This document shows, in pieces, positions 7,829-16,410 of a stretch of 64,000 nt of DNA. The DNA is taken from NCBI RefSeq assembly GCF_014337195.1, contig NZ_CP060634.1, positions 2,232,001 to 2,296,000 of the forward strand, in the 5' to 3' direction. The notes under the pieces are model-generated. The model searched no databases. It was given only the letters and a program-made list of their open reading frames with translations, and was not told the DNA's origin. Position 1 is the stretch's first letter, and each line of letters begins with the position of its first letter. The position numbers and the translations under genes were made by a program. Source of the stretch: Qiania dongpingensis. GTDB lineage: Bacteria > Bacillota > Clostridia > Lachnospirales > Lachnospiraceae.

Positions 7829-8185
7829 TCAATCCTTCATTTTAGGCTCGAAGATCAGAGAACCGATATATCCGAAGATCAGTGCGCCGCTGATGCCTGC
7901 CGCGCTGGCTTTCAGACCGCCTAAAAACAGGCCGAGAGGCCCTTCTTCACTGACGCTTTCTTTCACACCTTTGAACAGAGTATTGCCAAAGCCGAGGAGA
8001 GGAACGGAAGCGCCTGACCCGGCCCATTCGATGAAGGGCTCGTAAACGCCAAGAAAGCCAAGGACTACGCCGGAGCACACCAAAAGCACCATGATGCGGC
8101 CAGGCATCAGCTTTGTTTTGTCCATGAGGATCTGCACCAGGGCACAGATCGCGCCTCCTATTAAGAATGCTTTTAAATAATCCAT
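7829..8185 (-). CDS. spoVAE: SpoVAE-type sporulation membrane protein
   Basis: 118 residues, almost entirely hydrophobic, with about four membrane segments (LIGGAICALVQILMDK, IMVLLVCSGVVLGFLGVYEPFIEWAGSGASVPLLGFG, GPLGLFLGGLKASAAGISGALIFGYIGSLIF). The GAGSGASVPL-like patch is the hallmark of SpoVAE/SpoVAEb, part of the SpoVA channel that moves Ca-dipicolinate in spores. The usual partners spoVAC and spoVAD are not adjacent, so this copy stands alone. Its Shine-Dalgarno (GGAAAGG) and start codon lie inside a long inverted repeat (8175-8245). Confidence 0.85.
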   Translation of the reverse strand: MDYLKAFLIGGAICALVQILMDKTKLMPGRIMVLLVCSGVVLGFLGVYEPFIEWAGSGASVPLLGFGNTLFKGVKESVSEEGPLGLFLGGLKASAAGISGALIFGYIGSLIFEPKMKD

Positions 8186-8245
8186 ACTGCACGACCTTTC
8201 CGGTAAACTTTTTCTTAGGAAAAGTCTGTGCAGTATGGATTATTT
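8175..8245. repeat. long inverted repeat covering the spoVAE start
   Basis: Eighteen bases (8175-8192) are the exact reverse complement of 8228-8245. The pairing continues inward with GACCTTTCC (8193-8201) opposite GGAAAAGTC (8218-8226), allowing one bulge. On the spoVAE strand the right-hand copy is transcribed first and would pair with the ribosome binding site, ATG and first codons. Confidence 0.9.
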
Positions 8246-8283
8246 TATACATAATATTAAATTTTTATGACGGCTGCCTTTGG

Positions 8284-11016
8284 TCAATTCCCCAGAGTAC
8301 TGTTTAATACGCCGGGGGGACCGATATTGGATTCGCTGCTGTCTTCGGAACTGCTGCTTTCCGGAGTAGTATCGTCCAGTTCATTTCCTGGATCCAAAAG
8401 GCTGTTGTCCGTCCCGTTTTCTCCATTCATAAAGGGGAAGGCGTGTCCGGTATGGATGTAGCAGGTGCTGTTTTTCAGCGCGTCCGGCAGCAGATAAGCG
8501 CTGTCATCGGTGACTCCGGATGCGTCTCCGGTGAGGACCCGGTAGATTCTGGTCTGCTTCAGGGAATCCGGGCAGAATTCCGTCGCCAGCGAACCGCTGA
8601 GGGAGCAGACCGTTACCTTTACATGGTGATCGCAGACCTCGGTTGGAGCCGTTCCCTTTGCGAAGTATTCGGTATAAGTCATGTCTCCCGCAGGATCCTG
8701 ATCGCAGATACCAGGCACAGCCAGCTTGCCGGATTTCCGGCATATGGTCACCTGCTCGATGTTTCCCGGCATATCAGGAAAGGATTTCTCGGGAAGCTCT
8801 TCGCAGGCTCTGCTCATAATCTTGTGCCACATATATTTCACGTCTTCTCCGGTGGACATGGGGCTGTTTTCATCGTATCCCTGCCAGAGCCCCAGCGTGT
8901 AATACGGCGTATATCCCACAAACCAGACGTCGTTGCTTGCTGTGGTAGTACCGCTCTTTCCAGCGGTGGGAAGACCTTCTACCTTGGCTTGGGGAGCGCT
9001 GGAACGGATGTCGGTCCTTCCGTACAGATAGGAGGTTTCGCATACGTCTTCCATGGCGCTGGTCAGAAGCCACGCCGTGGATTCCTTGATCACAGTGTGG
9101 GTTTCCGGTCCATTGTCCACGAGGATCTTTCCGTTGCTGTCCAGGATTTTCGTGTAATAAACCGGTTTGGTATACACTCCCTTGTTGGCGATGGCGGCGT
9201 ATGCGGAGGTCAGTTCAAGGTTGCTGACTCCATGGGTGATGCCACCCAGGCAGAGGGAGGGACCGATATCGGTGGAAACCTCTCCGGTGTCTATATTTTT
9301 CTCGCTCTCCACCAACGACGTGATGCCAAAATCCAGGGCGTATTGATATCCGAGCTGTGGAGTCACCGTGTTCATCATGGTCCTGAGGGCCACGATATTC
9401 ATGGAATAGGTGATGCCGTCACGGATGTTGGCGTAGCCGACATAGCCCGACTGCCACCAGTTGGAAAAGGTTTTGTCTCCCAGTGTATAAGGAGAATCGT
9501 AATAGACCGTGCCCAGAGTGGCGCCGGAGCTGTCAAGAGCCGGTGCGAATGCAGTCAGGACTTTAAAGGTGGAGCCGGGCTGCCGGAGGCTGTCCGTAGC
9601 TCGGTTCAGGCTCAGGCTGGTGGTCTTTTCTCCCCGTCCTCCGCTTATGGCCTTCACATAGCCTGTATTCTGTTCCATCAGGACACAGGAGCCTTGAGGC
9701 TGGAGAGTGATGTCCAGGCGCTCTCCCTGGACCATATCTTCCGGGCTTACGACTGTGCTCCGGAATTCCTGGACGTACTGCCGGATCTCGTCTTCTGTAT
9801 CAAAGATCAGCTTTACGGCCGCTCCGTTCTTTTCCCGCAGGTAAGACTTTATATTCGCCTCGGAGTAATTATCCGTAGAACCGTCCTTATGCGTGATGGA
9901 AAGGCGGTATGAGAAGCTGTACTGGATGGCGCTGCTGTAGTTGGAAGGGTCGGAGATTTCCTCATCCACGATTTTCTGGAGATCAGAATCCTGGGTGGTG
10001 TAGATCTTGAGCCCGCCGCTGTAGAGCAGGTTTCTGGCCTCTGTTTCCGAATAACCGGCTTTTTCCTGCAGATCAGACAAGGCCTGTACGATAGTCTCGT
10101 CTACAAAATAGCTGTAAACAGAGGATTCATTGGACTTTGCCGCGTCCACCTCCTGGATCAGGACATAGACATCGTCGGTCTCCGCGGCACGCAGCTCTTC
10201 CTGGGTGATGTAGCCTTGCTCGAACATATCCTCCAGGACGATGTTGCGGCGCTTGACATTTTCATCCGGATTGGTGATGGGATTATATCTGGTAGGATTC
10301 TGGGTAATGGCCGCGATGACGGCACATTCCGATAAGTTCAGCTCACTGACACTTTTCCCGAAATACCGTTCCGAGGCGGCTTCCACTCCCAGGGTATTGG
10401 CCCCCAGGTTGATCGTGTTCAGATAATTTTGCAGGATGATCTTTTTATCCATGGTTTTCTCCAACTGGATGGCGAGATACTGCTCCTGTATTTTTCGTTT
10501 GACCTTGGCCCCGAAAGATTTTTCCGCGCCGCCGTTAAAGGCCACATTTTTGATCAGCTGCTGGGTAATGGTGCTGGCCCCCTGGTCAAAATCGCCGGTG
10601 GTCAGCCCTGAGAGCACGGCTCTTGCCATGCCCTTTACGTCCACGCCGTTGTGAGTCCAGAAGCGGGAATCCTCGATGGCCACAAAAGCGTTGATCAGAT
10701 TCTGGGGGATCTCTGAATATTCCACAGGCTGGCGGTTTGAGCCGGCCATCACAAGTGTTTGAATTTCCTTGCCGTCTGCGTCATAGATGATAGTTGCGGA
10801 CGCATCCGGGGACATGTCCAGGGTGTTCAGATCCGGGGCATTTTTGAGTATGCCGCGGAACATGCCGGCGCCGGTGGAGACAGCTATCACAAACAGGCTG
10901 AGGATGCCGGCCAGCAGGATCTTGAACATAATGACGGCCGCCCTCGTCTTTTTCCTGCCGGATTTCGCTGAAGCGGAACGAATCTGTTCCTTCAGGCCAT
11001 TTTTACCATAATTCAT
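8284..11016 (-). CDS. class A penicillin-binding protein (PBP1A family)
   Basis: 910 residues. A short basic cytoplasmic tail and one membrane anchor (about 28-50) precede the glycosyltransferase domain, with catalytic Glu115 in AIEDSRFWTH and the motifs GASTITQQLIKN and KIILQNYLNTINLG. The transpeptidase domain carries Ser482 in RQPGSTFKV (SxxK), YSMN (SxN) and GKSGTTTASNDVWFVGYT (KTG-type). It polymerises and crosslinks peptidoglycan outside the membrane. The C-terminus ends in an acidic Ser-rich tail (TPESSSSEDSSESN). The ATG at 11016 is chosen because AGGAGGG lies 7 bases upstream; an ATG 36 bases earlier has no such site. Confidence 0.93.
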   Translation of the reverse strand: MNYGKNGLKEQIRSASAKSGRKKTRAAVIMFKILLAGILSLFVIAVSTGAGMFRGILKNAPDLNTLDMSPDASATIIYDADGKEIQTLVMAGSNRQPVEYSEIPQNLINAFVAIEDSRFWTHNGVDVKGMARAVLSGLTTGDFDQGASTITQQLIKNVAFNGGAEKSFGAKVKRKIQEQYLAIQLEKTMDKKIILQNYLNTINLGANTLGVEAASERYFGKSVSELNLSECAVIAAITQNPTRYNPITNPDENVKRRNIVLEDMFEQGYITQEELRAAETDDVYVLIQEVDAAKSNESSVYSYFVDETIVQALSDLQEKAGYSETEARNLLYSGGLKIYTTQDSDLQKIVDEEISDPSNYSSAIQYSFSYRLSITHKDGSTDNYSEANIKSYLREKNGAAVKLIFDTEDEIRQYVQEFRSTVVSPEDMVQGERLDITLQPQGSCVLMEQNTGYVKAISGGRGEKTTSLSLNRATDSLRQPGSTFKVLTAFAPALDSSGATLGTVYYDSPYTLGDKTFSNWWQSGYVGYANIRDGITYSMNIVALRTMMNTVTPQLGYQYALDFGITSLVESEKNIDTGEVSTDIGPSLCLGGITHGVSNLELTSAYAAIANKGVYTKPVYYTKILDSNGKILVDNGPETHTVIKESTAWLLTSAMEDVCETSYLYGRTDIRSSAPQAKVEGLPTAGKSGTTTASNDVWFVGYTPYYTLGLWQGYDENSPMSTGEDVKYMWHKIMSRACEELPEKSFPDMPGNIEQVTICRKSGKLAVPGICDQDPAGDMTYTEYFAKGTAPTEVCDHHVKVTVCSLSGSLATEFCPDSLKQTRIYRVLTGDASGVTDDSAYLLPDALKNSTCYIHTGHAFPFMNGENGTDNSLLDPGNELDDTTPESSSSEDSSESNIGPPGVLNSTLGN

Positions 11017-11078
11017 AAAGAAACCCTCCTGAGTTTCGGATAAACATTTCATGGAAGCAAATAAAGTTTTGCTTCTAC

Positions 11079-11087
11079 ATTATAGCA
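11079..11087 (-). promoter_or_regulatory. possible extended -10 promoter for the PBP gene
   Basis: On the minus strand TGCTATAAT (an extended -10) lies about 60 bases before the PBP start. No good -35 box is visible. An inverted repeat GAAGCAAA/TTTGCTTC follows in the leader. Confidence 0.45.
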
Positions 11088-11134
11088 AAAAAGCAGGTAC
11101 AAATAAAGGGGTAATTCCGCGGCGCAATTGGCGG

Positions 11135-11163
11135 TTGCCTGAAATACTCTTCTATATTACAAT
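11135..11163 (+). promoter_or_regulatory. promoter of the yigZ-like gene
   Basis: TTGCCT (11135-11140), a 17-base spacer and TACAAT (11158-11163), 46 bases upstream of the start. It is divergent from the PBP promoter. Confidence 0.6.
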
Positions 11164-11208
11164 TATATTACAGAAAACAAAAGCCGGAAGACCGTGTGGG
11201 AGGACTGT

Positions 11209-11865
11209 ATGAGACAGAGCTATTTGGAACTATATGAGGGCGGCGAAGGAGAGATCGTGGAGAAGAAGTCCAGGTTTCTTGCGACAATCCGGCCGGTGAA
11301 GTCAGAGGCGGAGGCTGCCGCCGTTTTGGAAGAGACAAGAAAGAAATATTGGGATGCAAATCATAACTGCACGGCGTACAGCATCGGAGTCCGGAATGAA
11401 CGGGTGAGATGCAGTGACGACGGAGAACCGGGAGGGACGGCCGGGAGGCCTATGCTGGATGTGCTGCTGGGAGAACAGGTGCATAATGTGTGCGCTGTTG
11501 TGACCCGGTATTTCGGCGGCACACTGCTGGGAACAGGAGGATTGGTCAGGGCCTATTCCAGAGCCGTCCAGGAAGGGCTTGCAGACTGCGTCATTCTGGA
11601 CAAAAAGCCGGGACAGGAAATATTGGTCACATGCGATTACAATGGAATCGGAAAAATCCAGTACACAGCAGGTCAGATGGGAGTCCATACTCTGGATACC
11701 AGCTATACGGACATCGTGACGTCTCGGATTCTTGTACCTGAGGAACAGACGGATCTGTTCATGAAAAAGGTGACAGAAGCCACAAACGGCCGGGCGGTGA
11801 TGGAACTTCTTGGTACCCCTTATTTTGCGGAAAAGGACAGGGAAATCCTTCTTTTTGAGGAGTGA
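11209..11865 (+). CDS. YigZ/IMPACT family protein
   Basis: 218 residues. The N-terminal UPF0029/IMPACT domain has the family blocks EKKSRFLATIRPV, HNCTAYSIG, CSDDGEPGGTAGRPMLDVL and VVTRYFGGTLLGTGGLVRAYSRAV. The C-terminal part is the DUF1949 ferredoxin-like domain. The eukaryotic relative modulates Gcn2; bacterial YigZ has been linked to translation-related RNA or factor binding, but its role is unsettled. The ATG at 11209 has GGGAGGA five bases ahead and is preferred to a GTG at 11194. Confidence 0.9.
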   Translation: MRQSYLELYEGGEGEIVEKKSRFLATIRPVKSEAEAAAVLEETRKKYWDANHNCTAYSIGVRNERVRCSDDGEPGGTAGRPMLDVLLGEQVHNVCAVVTRYFGGTLLGTGGLVRAYSRAVQEGLADCVILDKKPGQEILVTCDYNGIGKIQYTAGQMGVHTLDTSYTDIVTSRILVPEEQTDLFMKKVTEATNGRAVMELLGTPYFAEKDREILLFEE

Positions 11866-11897
11866 GCCATGGAAGGCGGGGGCGAAAGCGGAGAAGG

Positions 11898-12644
11898 TTA
11901 CTGCCAGCCGCCGTCCAGGGTGATGACCTGTCCTGTCAGATAAGCAGGAGAAGATATGATCTGGAAAGCCATTTCCGCAGCTTCATCGGGCGTGCCCAGC
12001 CGGTCAGCGGGGATCTCTTCTATGAGGGAGGCCCGGTCCTCCGGGCTGAGAAAACGGTTCATTTCCGTGTCGATGGCCCCGCAGGCCAGAGCGTTTACCT
12101 GGATGCCGGAAGGGGCCAGCTCCTTTGCCAGGGCTTTGGTGAGAGAATTCACGGCGCCCTTGGAGGCGGAGTAAGCCACTTCACAGGAAGCGCCAGTGTT
12201 TCCCCAGACGGAGGAGATGTTTAGGATTTTTCCGTGCTTTGCGGCGACCATGGGAGGAATGGCCAGCCGGCAGCAGTAAAAGACGGAGGAGAGGTTGATG
12301 CTCATGATCTCATCCCATTGGGCTTCCGTCATGTCCTGCAAAAGGCCGATATGGGAGACTCCGGCGTTGTTTATGAGGATGTCCGCATGGCCGAACGTTT
12401 TTTCAACGGCGGCGAATATCTCTCGGCAGCCGCCTGCTTTTCCCACATCTGCGGCGACAGCGAGGCAGGGGACGCCTGCAGCTTCAATCTCCTGTTTTAT
12501 ACGAAGGAGCGCCTGCTCTCCTCTGGCGCATATGGCGGTCTGGTATCCTGCTTTGGCAAAGCGCAGGGCAATGGACCTCCCGATGCCGCGGGAAGCGCCG
12601 GTGACCAAAACAGTTTTGCCTTTTTTATGTTCCATAGATCTCAT
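11898..12644 (-). CDS. short-chain dehydrogenase/reductase (FabG-like)
   Basis: 248 residues with all classical SDR signatures: cofactor motif TGASRGIGRSIA near residue 15, NNAG, the catalytic Ser in LNISSVWG, and YSASKGA carrying Tyr and Lys. The C-terminus ends TGQVITLDGGWQ, as in 3-oxoacyl-ACP reductase FabG. It is not in a fatty acid synthesis cluster, so the substrate is open. The ATG at 12644 has GGGGG six bases upstream; a longer in-frame extension has no ribosome binding site. It is divergent from the thioredoxin reductase-like gene. Confidence 0.88.
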   Translation of the reverse strand: MRSMEHKKGKTVLVTGASRGIGRSIALRFAKAGYQTAICARGEQALLRIKQEIEAAGVPCLAVAADVGKAGGCREIFAAVEKTFGHADILINNAGVSHIGLLQDMTEAQWDEIMSINLSSVFYCCRLAIPPMVAAKHGKILNISSVWGNTGASCEVAYSASKGAVNSLTKALAKELAPSGIQVNALACGAIDTEMNRFLSPEDRASLIEEIPADRLGTPDEAAEMAFQIISSPAYLTGQVITLDGGWQ

Positions 12645-12678
12645 TAGAACCCCCGATTTCAAAATGGTATTTGTGATC

Positions 12679-12689
12679 ATTATAGCATG
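12679..12689 (-). promoter_or_regulatory. extended -10 promoter of the SDR gene
   Basis: On the minus strand CATGCTATAAT gives a TGn-extended consensus -10, about 35 bases before the SDR start. No clear -35 box. Confidence 0.5.
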
Positions 12690-12718
12690 CCGCTTCGGTT
12701 TCTGCGAGGGCTTCTGCC

Positions 12719-12747
12719 TTGACATCTGTATTTTCATCGCCTATTAT
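12719..12747 (+). promoter_or_regulatory. promoter of the thioredoxin reductase-like gene
   Basis: TTGACA (12719-12724), a 17-base spacer and TATTAT (12742-12747). The expected start of transcription falls at the ribosome binding site TCAGGAGGG, so the 5' leader would be only about 15 bases. Confidence 0.65.
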
Positions 12748-12767
12748 GGTTTCAGGAGGGATTGCTT

Positions 12768-13694
12768 ATGGAAAAACAATACGATCTGGTCATCATCGGT
12801 TCAGGTCCGGCCGGACTGGCGGCAGCTATTTACGCCCAGAGGGCCAGGCTTCATACACTTGTGATAGAGAAAGCCATGATGAGCGGCGGACAGGTGCTGA
12901 ATACCTACGAGGTGGACAATTATCCGGGACTGCCTGGAATCAACGGCTTTGATCTGGGAATGAAGATGCGGGAGCACGCAGACAAGCAGGAAGCGAAATT
13001 TGTAGAAGATAATGTAGTACGGGTAGAAGACGGCTCTCCCTACAAGACTGTGGTATGCGAAAACGGGAGCTACGAAGCGAGGGCGGTAATCCTTTCCGGA
13101 GGAGCAAAGCACAGACTTCTGGGTGTGCCGGGAGAAGAAGAGCTGTCCGGAATGGGAGTCAGCTACTGTGCCACTTGCGACGGGGCTTTTTACAAAGGCA
13201 AAACGACAGCCGTCGTCGGCGGCGGCGATGTAGCCATTGAAGATGCTATTTTTCTGGCCAGGATCTGTGAAAAGGTCTATCTGATCCACAGAAGGGATGA
13301 GCTCAGAGGCGCCAAAAGCCTTCAGGAGAAATTGTTTTCTCTTGATAATGTGGAGGTCATCTGGGATACCGTCGTAAAAGAGATTCGCGGAGAAGATGCG
13401 GTTTCCGGCATCGTGCTGGAAAATGTGAAAACCGGCGAGACCGAGGAGAAGGACGTTCAGGGAGTTTTCATCGCTGTTGGGATTTTGCCGGAGACGGAAG
13501 CATACAAGGGACTTGTGGAGATGGATAAGGCCGGCTATATTGTGGCCGGTGAAGACGGGATTACGTCGGTGCCGGGAATTTTCGCGGCGGGAGATATCCG
13601 TACGAAAAAACTGCGCCAGATTGTGACGGCGGCTTCCGACGGAGCCAATGCGGTGACGGCGGCAGAGCAGTATCTGAATCTGCAGAAGGTTTGA
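12768..13694 (+). CDS. trxB: thioredoxin reductase (TrxB family)
   Basis: 308 residues of the low-molecular-weight thioredoxin reductase family. FAD-binding GSGPAGLAAAIYAQRA is at the N-terminus. The redox-active CATCDG (C-x2-C) sits in the NADPH domain, followed by VVGGGDVAIEDAIFLA and HRRDELRGAKSLQEKL, whose Arg residues favour NADPH. The C-terminal FAD motif is VPGIFAAGDIRTKKLRQIVTAASDGANAV. It reduces thioredoxin or a similar dithiol partner in the cytoplasm. No trxA is adjacent, so another disulfide substrate is possible. ATG at 12768 with AGGAGGG seven bases upstream. Confidence 0.88.
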   Translation: MEKQYDLVIIGSGPAGLAAAIYAQRARLHTLVIEKAMMSGGQVLNTYEVDNYPGLPGINGFDLGMKMREHADKQEAKFVEDNVVRVEDGSPYKTVVCENGSYEARAVILSGGAKHRLLGVPGEEELSGMGVSYCATCDGAFYKGKTTAVVGGGDVAIEDAIFLARICEKVYLIHRRDELRGAKSLQEKLFSLDNVEVIWDTVVKEIRGEDAVSGIVLENVKTGETEEKDVQGVFIAVGILPETEAYKGLVEMDKAGYIVAGEDGITSVPGIFAAGDIRTKKLRQIVTAASDGANAVTAAEQYLNLQKV

Positions 13695-13745
13695 GAGCAT
13701 ACCTTCGAACATCTTTTAATCAAACTTTCTTTGTGCGATTGCAAA

Positions 13746-13868
13746 GCAGGAGGAAATCCGATTCCATCCAGGCGGCTCGCTGGCAGCCCGGAACTTCTGC
13801 CGGTGTTTTACCGGAGCTTGATCGGAGCTTACTAAGAATGATTCCCAAAAGTATTTTGTGTTATATAA
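13746..13868 (+). repeat. short copy of a dispersed non-coding repeat
   Basis: The first 43 bases (from GCAGGAGGAAATCCGATTCC) match the minus strand of 27878-27920 with a single difference. The last about 80 bases match the minus strand of about 27234-27316 at roughly three quarters identity with one gap. The central part of the long copy is absent here. No reading frame is shared. It fills the gap between trxB and the DUF2804 gene. Confidence 0.8.
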
Positions 13869-13894
13869 AAATGAACCGGCCAAGGAGGACGGCC

Positions 13895-14989
13895 ATGAAA
13901 AAAACTTATATTAACATGACGAAGGGAAAGAACAGTGATAGTTGTGAAAGACCGGAAAAACAGGCGCGCCTGGAGCCGGGACCTCTGTTAAACAGCCGGG
14001 GGGAGCTCAGCCAGGCGGGATATGCCACATCTCTTGTGAAAGCCTATGACAGGAACAGGATCAAGGCGGGAGCCATGCGGATCAAAGAGTGGGATTATTA
14101 TCTGATCTACAATGAAAGGTATGGAGCCGCCCTTACGCTGGATGACAATTCATATATGGGGCTGGCGAGCATTTCCCTTCTGGATTTTGAAAAACAGACA
14201 GAATATACCAGCAGTCCGATGACCGCTTTTCCGATGGGAAGGACTGGATTTCCGGCTTCCTCGGCAAAGGGGGACGTGTCATTGGAAAGAAAAAATATAA
14301 GGATGTCCTTCCGCCATGAGGGAGAGAAAAGGATTCTGGAAGGAGAGATGGATAAATTTCATAAGGGTCTGCCGATACGGCTTCGGTTTGAGCTGTCGGA
14401 GGAGCCGGAAGACAGCATGGTCATTGCCACGCCGTTTCCGGAGAAAAGGACCGCATTTTATTATAATCAGAAGATCATAGGGATGAAAGCAAGAGGCCAG
14501 GCAGAATTTGGCGGACAGATTTACGAGTTTCGTCCGGAGGACAGCTTCGGGCTCCTGGATTGGGGAAGGGGCGTCTGGACATATCACAATACCTGGTACT
14601 GGAGCGCCGCCATGGGCCGGGCCGGGGACGGCGAGTTTGGCTTTAACCTTGGCTATGGGTTCGGAGATACCTCGGCGGCTACGGAAAATATGCTCTTTTA
14701 TAACGGCAGAGCGCATAAGCTTGGAACGGTCACATTCCAGATTCCGGGAGAAGAAGAGGGGAAGCCGGAGTTCATGAAACCGTGGAATGTATTTTCGTCC
14801 GACGGGCGGCTGAAGCTTACGTTTACTCCGGTTTTAAACCGGAGCGCGTGTACGTCGGCAGTACTTATCCTGAGTGATCAGCATCAGATATTCGGCCATT
14901 TTGACGGCATCGCGGTCTTAGACGACGGAACGGAGATTCAGGTAAGTCATTTGATGGGATTTGCAGAGAAAGTGCGGAACAAATGGTGA
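13895..14989 (+). CDS. DUF2804 domain-containing protein
   Basis: 364 residues. Blocks typical of DUF2804 include IKEWDYYLIYNERYGAALTLDDNSYMG, AFYYNQKIIGM, SFGLLDWGRGVWTYHNTWYWS and the C-terminal FGHFDGIAVLDDGTEIQV. There is no signal peptide. The family has a lipocalin-like beta-rich fold in predictions and no known biochemical role; members often sit near lipid or sterol genes, which is not the case here. The ATG at 13895 follows AAGGAGGACGGCC. Its leader is the short dispersed repeat, which may matter for its expression. Confidence 0.8.
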   Translation: MKKTYINMTKGKNSDSCERPEKQARLEPGPLLNSRGELSQAGYATSLVKAYDRNRIKAGAMRIKEWDYYLIYNERYGAALTLDDNSYMGLASISLLDFEKQTEYTSSPMTAFPMGRTGFPASSAKGDVSLERKNIRMSFRHEGEKRILEGEMDKFHKGLPIRLRFELSEEPEDSMVIATPFPEKRTAFYYNQKIIGMKARGQAEFGGQIYEFRPEDSFGLLDWGRGVWTYHNTWYWSAAMGRAGDGEFGFNLGYGFGDTSAATENMLFYNGRAHKLGTVTFQIPGEEEGKPEFMKPWNVFSSDGRLKLTFTPVLNRSACTSAVLILSDQHQIFGHFDGIAVLDDGTEIQVSHLMGFAEKVRNKW

Positions 14990-15005
14990 GCACAGGTATA
15001 TGCTG

Positions 15006-15872
15006 TCAGAGAGATTCCCATCGTCCGGAAGCGCCGCAGGGAAGCACAAGGCCGCTTTCTGTCACGGGGAGCCCTACTTCGTCGGCTGTTATGGCGCCCT
15101 GAAAACGGGAGAGCTGAATCCCCATCATATAGGAAAGGACAGAGGGAGCGAGCCCGGTGGTATAAGAATTTATCAGGAAAAACAGAGGAGCGTCCGACAA
15201 AAGCTTTGTACACAGCTTTACCAGAGGATAAATGGCGTCTTCAATCTTCCATATCTCACCTTTAGGCCCTCTTCCATAGGATGGCGGGTCCATAATGATC
15301 CCGTCGTAGGCATTGCCGCGCCGGATTTCTCTTTCCACAAATTTCACGCAGTCATCTACGATCCATCGTATGGGGGCCTCGGAAAGGCCGGAGGATCTTG
15401 CGTTTTCTCTGGCCCATGTCACCATACCCTTGGAAGCGTCCACGTGGGTCACCTGAGCGCCGGCAGAAGCCGCCGCCAGAGTGGCGCCGCCGGTATAAGC
15501 GAACAGGTTCAGAACCTTCACAGGCCTATGGGCCTTTTTTATTTTGCCGGAAAACCAGTCCCAGTTCACAGCCTGCTCCGGAAAAAGCCCCGTATGCTTG
15601 AAGCTGAAGGGCTTAAGGTTGAAGGTAAGGCCGAGAGGCTCATAACGGATGCTCCACTGCTCCGGCAGGTTAAAAAATTCCCATTCCCCGCCTCCGCGGC
15701 TGCTGCGGTGATAGTGGCCGTTTTTATGTTTCCAGCCGCCGTGGGTGCGGGGGGTGTCCCAGATGACCTGCGGGTCCGGGCGGACGAGCAGATAGCAGCC
15801 CCATCGTTCTAGTTTCTCTCCTTTTGAGGTGTCGATCACCTCGTAATCGTTCCAATTATCGGCAGTCCACAT
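15006..15872 (-). CDS. class I SAM-dependent methyltransferase (RlmI/RlmK-like)
   Basis: 288 residues. The SAM-binding core carries NLFAYTGGATLAAASAGAQVTHVDASKG, and the catalytic MDPPSYGRGPKGEIWKIED holds the DPPSY motif used by base methyltransferases that act on rRNA cytosines. No PUA domain is visible, unlike E. coli RlmI, so the target is uncertain. The ATG at 15872 (MWTADNWNDYEV) has AAAGGA ten bases upstream; longer starts lack one. It is convergent with the DUF2804 gene, with 16 bases between the stops. Confidence 0.85.
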   Translation of the reverse strand: MWTADNWNDYEVIDTSKGEKLERWGCYLLVRPDPQVIWDTPRTHGGWKHKNGHYHRSSRGGGEWEFFNLPEQWSIRYEPLGLTFNLKPFSFKHTGLFPEQAVNWDWFSGKIKKAHRPVKVLNLFAYTGGATLAAASAGAQVTHVDASKGMVTWARENARSSGLSEAPIRWIVDDCVKFVEREIRRGNAYDGIIMDPPSYGRGPKGEIWKIEDAIYPLVKLCTKLLSDAPLFFLINSYTTGLAPSVLSYMMGIQLSRFQGAITADEVGLPVTESGLVLPCGASGRWESL

Positions 15873-16158
15873 GAAAGACAGATCCTTTCTCATTCGTGAT
15901 AAAACACGTTCTTTAATATGACATTGACCTCCATTATATCGGGTTTTTCCGGGGCAGTCAACGGCCGGAAATAAATTCACGAAATACGGCAAAATGGGAA
16001 TTTGTGACAGCAACACAAAACTTACACTTTTCTTTAGTATGTCAAATGAAGAGGAAATGAAATCTGAAAGATATAATTATTTAAGAATGAAGTAAGAAAT
16101 TTTATAAAGTTTTAGAGAAAATAAACTTTATTTTAACACAAGACTAACAAAACTTTTA

Positions 16159-16219
16159 TATAATCTTAACACAATGGGAATCTTCACGAAAATCCAAACA
16201 ACGGGATTTTGTGAGATTC
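16159..16219 (+). promoter_or_regulatory. putative -10 box and leader hairpin of the TRAP operon
   Basis: TATAAT at 16159-16164 lacks a convincing -35. It is followed within 15 bases by a near-perfect inverted repeat: GAATCTTCACGAAAATCC (16178-16195) pairs with GGGATTTTGTGAGATTC (16203-16219). The position suits an operator or a 5' stem in the mRNA. The 538 bases between the methyltransferase start and dctP contain no gene that I can support; the leader would be about 240 bases. Confidence 0.5.
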
Positions 16220-16410
16220 ATTATTCGTTTCTGTAAGCAGAACTTCTGCAGCAGCAACAAGCTGAGACTTAATAGAGTAAGCAACTGATACTGACCCGGG
16301 GGAGCTTAACAAGCTGACAGAAAAAATTGCAGGAAAGGAGGTTTCAGGTCTTAAAATATTTAAAACAGAAAGCACTTAAAAAAGATATTTAAAGAGTGGA
16401 GGGTAATTAC

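Noticed and set aside
8443-9912. Long plus-strand open frame opposite the penicillin-binding protein gene (489 codons)
   Set aside because: It lies wholly antisense to a gene with all catalytic motifs of a class A PBP, has no ribosome binding site and no recognisable domain.
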